Positions 35,388-37,670 of a DNA stretch of 37,670 nucleotides are shown piece after piece. How positions within the stretch are numbered: position 1 is the first letter of the stretch; each line of letters opens with the position of its first letter. The position numbers and the translations under genes are program-made. Under the pieces are notes generated by a model. The model saw only the letters and a list, made by a program, of their open reading frames with translations. It did no database searches and was not told the origin of the DNA. Origin of the DNA: an uncultured Eubacteriales bacterium (GTDB lineage Bacteria > Bacillota > Clostridia > Christensenellales > Aristaeellaceae); NCBI GenBank assembly GCA_902781095.1, contig CACZHW010000023.1:1-37670 (forward strand). The letters are read 5' to 3'.

Positions 35388-36074
35388 TCACTCGGTGATG
35401 ATAGAGAACGTCAACGTATCGGTATAAATGCCGGGGTCTGTAGGCATATCTTTAACATAAAAAACCATATTTGAAACAATGTCTTCTGTATTAGAAGAGT
35501 TCTTCTTTGAAATAGTTATCATTGCAGTATCGTATGCTGCGCCATAGCCATATCTCTCAGTGCTGCTAATACCATAGTATCCTCTCCCATTATGGTTCGT
35601 TTTAGTGTAAGGCCAAGAAACAGTACTGGCTTTGATTGCATAGGGAACGGTTTTATCGCTATTTTTAAGTTTAAAGTTTTGATAATATGGTAGTAGTGAG
35701 TTTGTATATTCAAAACTAGTTGTATTAATATAAAAATTATCTGCTATCCCATTTTCCGCTCCTGACAGCTGCACCTTCAAGCTGTTTACCGATACCAGCT
35801 CCCACCCGGCCTTCAGTACAACATCCCCGTACCCGTACTGGGTCTTGGGGTCGATGGTCACTTTGGAGGGAATGATGACGGTGTAGGTGTCCATGCTCCG
35901 GTCAACCGTCAGCGAAACCTCGGTTGTGCCGGTCATGGTGTTGCGGTCCAGCTCCAGCGTTTCGGCGGGCTCGGCCGTTTCACCGGGCTCTGCGACCGGG
36001 TCGCCCTCGGCGAGGGCGAAAGCGGACAGGCTGACAAGCATAAGGGCGAGCAGCAGGGCAAGCAACTTTTTCAT
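35388..36074 (-). CDS. Secreted beta-sandwich protein, 228 aa, mosaic base composition
   Basis: The protein has a signal peptide (MKKLLALLLALMLVSLSAFA, cleavage near residue 22), then an acidic Pro/Glu-rich stretch (about 24-42). The block TGTTEVSLTVDRSMDTYTVI and the following IPSKVTIDPKTQYGYGD are shared with the protein at 34425-34913. The end is PGIYTDTLTFSIITE, also shared. In between, residues about 105-210 are rich in Asn, Tyr, Ser and Lys. The corresponding DNA (about 35461-35760) is only some 34% GC by hand count, against about 57-65% around it, and codon use changes with it. GGAGG lies eight bases before the ATG. It is downstream of 36125-36634, with 50 bases between. Confidence 0.85.
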   Translation of the reverse strand: MKKLLALLLALMLVSLSAFALAEGDPVAEPGETAEPAETLELDRNTMTGTTEVSLTVDRSMDTYTVIIPSKVTIDPKTQYGYGDVVLKAGWELVSVNSLKVQLSGAENGIADNFYINTTSFEYTNSLLPYYQNFKLKNSDKTVPYAIKASTVSWPYTKTNHNGRGYYGISSTERYGYGAAYDTAMITISKKNSSNTEDIVSNMVFYVKDMPTDPGIYTDTLTFSIITE

Positions 36075-36124
36075 GATATATACCTCCGTATCGGTTTTTG
36101 CATCGGGTTTAATGGATGAGGCGG

Positions 36125-36634
36125 TTACAGCACGTGGATCTGGATGTCGAAATCCGCGTTGTTGGTAGGCTTCGGCGGATCGGTGATCGTGTAGGGCTGC
36201 ACGTGCATGGTGCCGGCGTATGCGCCGGGCGTGAGTTCACGCGACAGCTCCACTTTGTTGCAGTACATGCCGGGCGGGATGAGGCCTGTCTGAAAGAGCG
36301 TCTCCCCGGTGTCCTTCAGGATCAGCTGGAAGGTGAGGTAGTACCAGCCGCCGTTTTCGGGCGGATTGAAGAGCGAGACATCCGCCTGCAGGGCGTTGGC
36401 CGGCAACCGGATCCCGCCCCAGCCGGGGATGGCGACGCCCGGCTCCGTCGGCGCGGGCGTGGGCGAATTGCCGACGTTAGGGTCGATGACCAGCTGAGCC
36501 GTCGGAGCGGGACCGGGTGTCTTGTCTGGATCACCCGGCGACGGGCCGGCTCCTCCGGACAGGAAAAGCAGCGCTGCGGCAAGGAGCAGGACAGCTGCGG
36601 CGGGCAGGAAAATGCGTCTGGGTGAAACTTTCAT
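36125..36634 (-). CDS. Membrane-anchored protein with Pro-rich stalk and beta domain
   Basis: The 169-residue protein has an N-terminal membrane helix (about 8-27) after a short basic tail and no clear cleavage site, so it is likely anchored. A Pro/Gly/Ala-rich stalk follows (about 28-66). The outer domain (about 67-169) has IPGWGGIRLPANALQADVSL, NPPENGGWYYLTFQLILKDT, ETLFQTGLIPPGMYCNKVEL and ELTPGAYAGTMHVQPYTI. I have seen this pattern in surface proteins of many Firmicutes beside genes like the next one, but know no function. The start at 36634 is preferred because GGAG lies nine bases upstream. It is the first gene of the cluster. Confidence 0.8.
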   Translation of the reverse strand: MKVSPRRIFLPAAAVLLLAAALLFLSGGAGPSPGDPDKTPGPAPTAQLVIDPNVGNSPTPAPTEPGVAIPGWGGIRLPANALQADVSLFNPPENGGWYYLTFQLILKDTGETLFQTGLIPPGMYCNKVELSRELTPGAYAGTMHVQPYTITDPPKPTNNADFDIQIHVL

Positions 36635-36739
36635 TGTGCGGTACTCCGTCAGGGGACAGCCTCCAAACACTGCAGGTGCGCGACCGGACTCACCAGCGGT
36701 TTGATAGGCTGGAATCGTTACATTTTGTATGCTTTAACA

Positions 36740-36768
36740 ATATTAGCACCTGATATAATAAAAAGCAA
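36740..36768 (-). promoter_or_regulatory. Promoter of the surface-protein cluster
   Basis: On the minus strand TTGCTT (36768-36763) and TAATAT (36745-36740) are 17 bases apart in an AT-rich stretch unlike the rest of the window. The first ATG is about 105 bases downstream. Confidence 0.65.
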
Positions 36769-36870
36769 GTTTATTACTGCCGGTATAGGATAATCGCAAG
36801 AAAAATACGAACCATGTCCAGCGCAAAAGCGGGTGTGTTGTTCAGCCGTTCAAAGAAACCAACAGGGCAT

Positions 36871-36907
36871 ACACAAAAAGAGGGCTCATCGCCCGGATGA
36901 ACCCTCT
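36871..36907 (-). terminator. Terminator of the Hsp20 gene
   Basis: Bases 36879-36890 and 36896-36907 form a 12-bp stem (AGAGGG...CCCTCT, with one G-U pair) around loop CGGGC on the minus strand, followed by TTTTTGTG. The region 36635-36870 otherwise holds only the cluster promoter. Confidence 0.85.
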
Positions 36908-36936
36908 TTAATTCAATTGGTTCGGGATGCGCGTTT

Positions 36937-37374
36937 TTATCCCTCGATGGCGATCAGCTTCTTTTCCGGGAGCTTTTCCTCGGCCCTCTTCGGGATGCTC
37001 AGGCTCAGCACGCCGTGCTCCAGCTTGGCGGTGATGTCCTTCTCCGTGAGCGTGTCGCCCACGTAAAAGCTCCGCTGCAGCGTTCCGTCATAGCGTTCCT
37101 TGCGCAGGGTCTTGCCCTTCTCTCCCTCGTCTTTCTCGACCTTTTTGGCGGCCGTGACCGTCAGATACCCCTTCTCAAGCGTCAGCTGAATCTGATCTTT
37201 CTTGAAGCCGGGCAGGTCGATATCGACCTCGTAATGGTCGTCGTGCTCGCGCACGTCGGTCTTCATCTCACGGGTATAGTGTTTACCGTAGAGCTGACGG
37301 TCCATGTTCCGGAAGGACGGAAAATCGAACCAGTCATCGAACAAATTCTCAGCAAAAATACTCGGCATCAACAT
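36937..37374 (-). CDS. hsp20: Small heat-shock protein Hsp20 (alpha-crystallin family)
   Basis: The 145-residue ATP-independent chaperone binds unfolding proteins as large oligomers. A short N-terminal arm (MLMPSIFAENLFDDWFDFPS) is followed by the alpha-crystallin domain (about 37-130), with DVREHDDHYEVDIDLPGFKK at its start and the hallmark LEHGVLSLSIPKR near its end. The C-terminal tail (EEKLPEKKLIAIEG) has an I-A-I motif that docks into neighbouring subunits. The start at 37374 has AGGAGG eight bases upstream; an ATG two codons later is the alternative. Expression is under a consensus promoter overlapped by a CIRCE element, so HrcA control is expected. Confidence 0.95.
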   Translation of the reverse strand: MLMPSIFAENLFDDWFDFPSFRNMDRQLYGKHYTREMKTDVREHDDHYEVDIDLPGFKKDQIQLTLEKGYLTVTAAKKVEKDEGEKGKTLRKERYDGTLQRSFYVGDTLTEKDITAKLEHGVLSLSIPKRAEEKLPEKKLIAIEG

Positions 37375-37478
37375 AACTCTTACCTCCTCGGGTGTTGGGC
37401 CGCTCTGCGGCCGCGTCCTGTTGATTATGAGCATCGGGACGGTGGTTTATCGGATCGCTGTTCCTTTGTTCGACACGT

Positions 37479-37506
37479 ATTATAGCACGATTGTTAGCAC
37501 TGTCAA
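37479..37506 (-). promoter_or_regulatory. Promoter of hsp20
   Basis: On the minus strand TTGACA (37506-37501) and TATAAT (37484-37479) are both consensus, 16 bases apart. Confidence 0.9.
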
Positions 37507-37520
37507 GAGGTGAGTGCTAA
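37494..37520. promoter_or_regulatory. CIRCE operator (HrcA binding site)
   Basis: On the minus strand TTAGCACTC (37520-37512), nine bases, then CAGTGCTAA (37502-37494) match the CIRCE consensus TTAGCACTC-N9-GAGTGCTAA with one mismatch. It covers the -35 element, the position expected for repression. Confidence 0.92.
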
Positions 37521-37538
37521 TTCTCTGAAACTTTTTTT

Positions 37539-37574
37539 CATAGAAAAGACCGGCCCCGCAAAGCAGGGCCGGTC
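37539..37574 (-). terminator. Terminator of a gene lying to the right of the window
   Basis: GACCGGCCC (37548-37556) pairs with GGGCCGGTC (37566-37574). On the minus strand TTTTCTATG follows, so it should end a transcript arriving from beyond 37670. Between 37575 and 37670 I see a second, weaker stem (ATACCC at 37587 with GGGTAT at 37615), but no ORF. Confidence 0.65.
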
Positions 37575-37670
37575 AGACCATCAACAATACCCTTGTTTTC
37601 AGAGAAGGAAGCAGGGGTATTTGTTTTACAAAAGCATAGAGGATAAAAAAAGAAGCCTTTACCAGGCGCT

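Noticed and set aside
37587..37620. Stem ATACCCTTG/CAGGGGTAT as a terminator
   Set aside because: The loop is 16 bases and no gene on either strand clearly ends before it; mentioned only within the neighbouring terminator entry.

Overview
The window looks like part of a high-GC (about 60-65% by eye) Clostridia-type genome in the Bacillota, probably a gut anaerobe. The supporting signs are a tRNA-dependent T-box leader, a CIRCE/HrcA operator, a class B sortase, a LytS/YesN-type two-component system, strong RBSs (GGAGG) and several sigma-A promoters with 16-17 bp spacers. No phage, insertion sequence or CRISPR array was seen. Long antisense ORFs are high-GC artefacts and were left out.

Layout. 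1-840: the 3' end of an unknown gene, a 56-aa Arg-rich protein gene and a tRNA-Ala(CGC). 870-6218 (minus): a five-gene operon behind a Trp-type T-box (specifier UGG): trpX, trpY, trpZ (a TrpXYZ-type ABC importer), then a secreted metallophosphoesterase and a DUF554 membrane protein. 6247-11170 (plus): a dipeptide epimerase with its own promoter and terminator, then sortase B, an uncharacterised radical SAM protein and a MATE exporter.

11225-22536 (plus) is a sugar-sensing and uptake block. A YtfQ-like lipoprotein, a LytS-type histidine kinase and a YesN-type regulator are followed by a paralogous YtfQ/YtfR/YtfT/YjfF importer, an FGGY kinase (probably a ribulokinase) and AraD. This suggests uptake of an L-arabinose-like furanose and conversion to D-xylulose 5-phosphate. 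22785-33494 holds a ROK repressor divergent from a second sugar operon: a ChvE-like binding protein, a GguA/MmsA ATPase, two tandem GguB-like permeases, XylB, a DUF4867 protein and an L-fucose/L-arabinose isomerase family protein. Both operons appear to feed the pentose phosphate pathway at D-xylulose 5-phosphate.

33559-36634 (minus) is a cluster of four secreted or membrane-anchored proteins of unknown role. One of them (35388-36074) has a GC-rich 5' part fused to a distal part of about 34% GC. 36937-37520 is an Hsp20 gene under CIRCE control.

Two structural themes recur. Composite hairpin-rich intergenic repeats lie at four places, sometimes nested in one another and sometimes inside operons. 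Stem-loops also follow the binding-protein gene in every ABC operon, presumably to set protein ratios.
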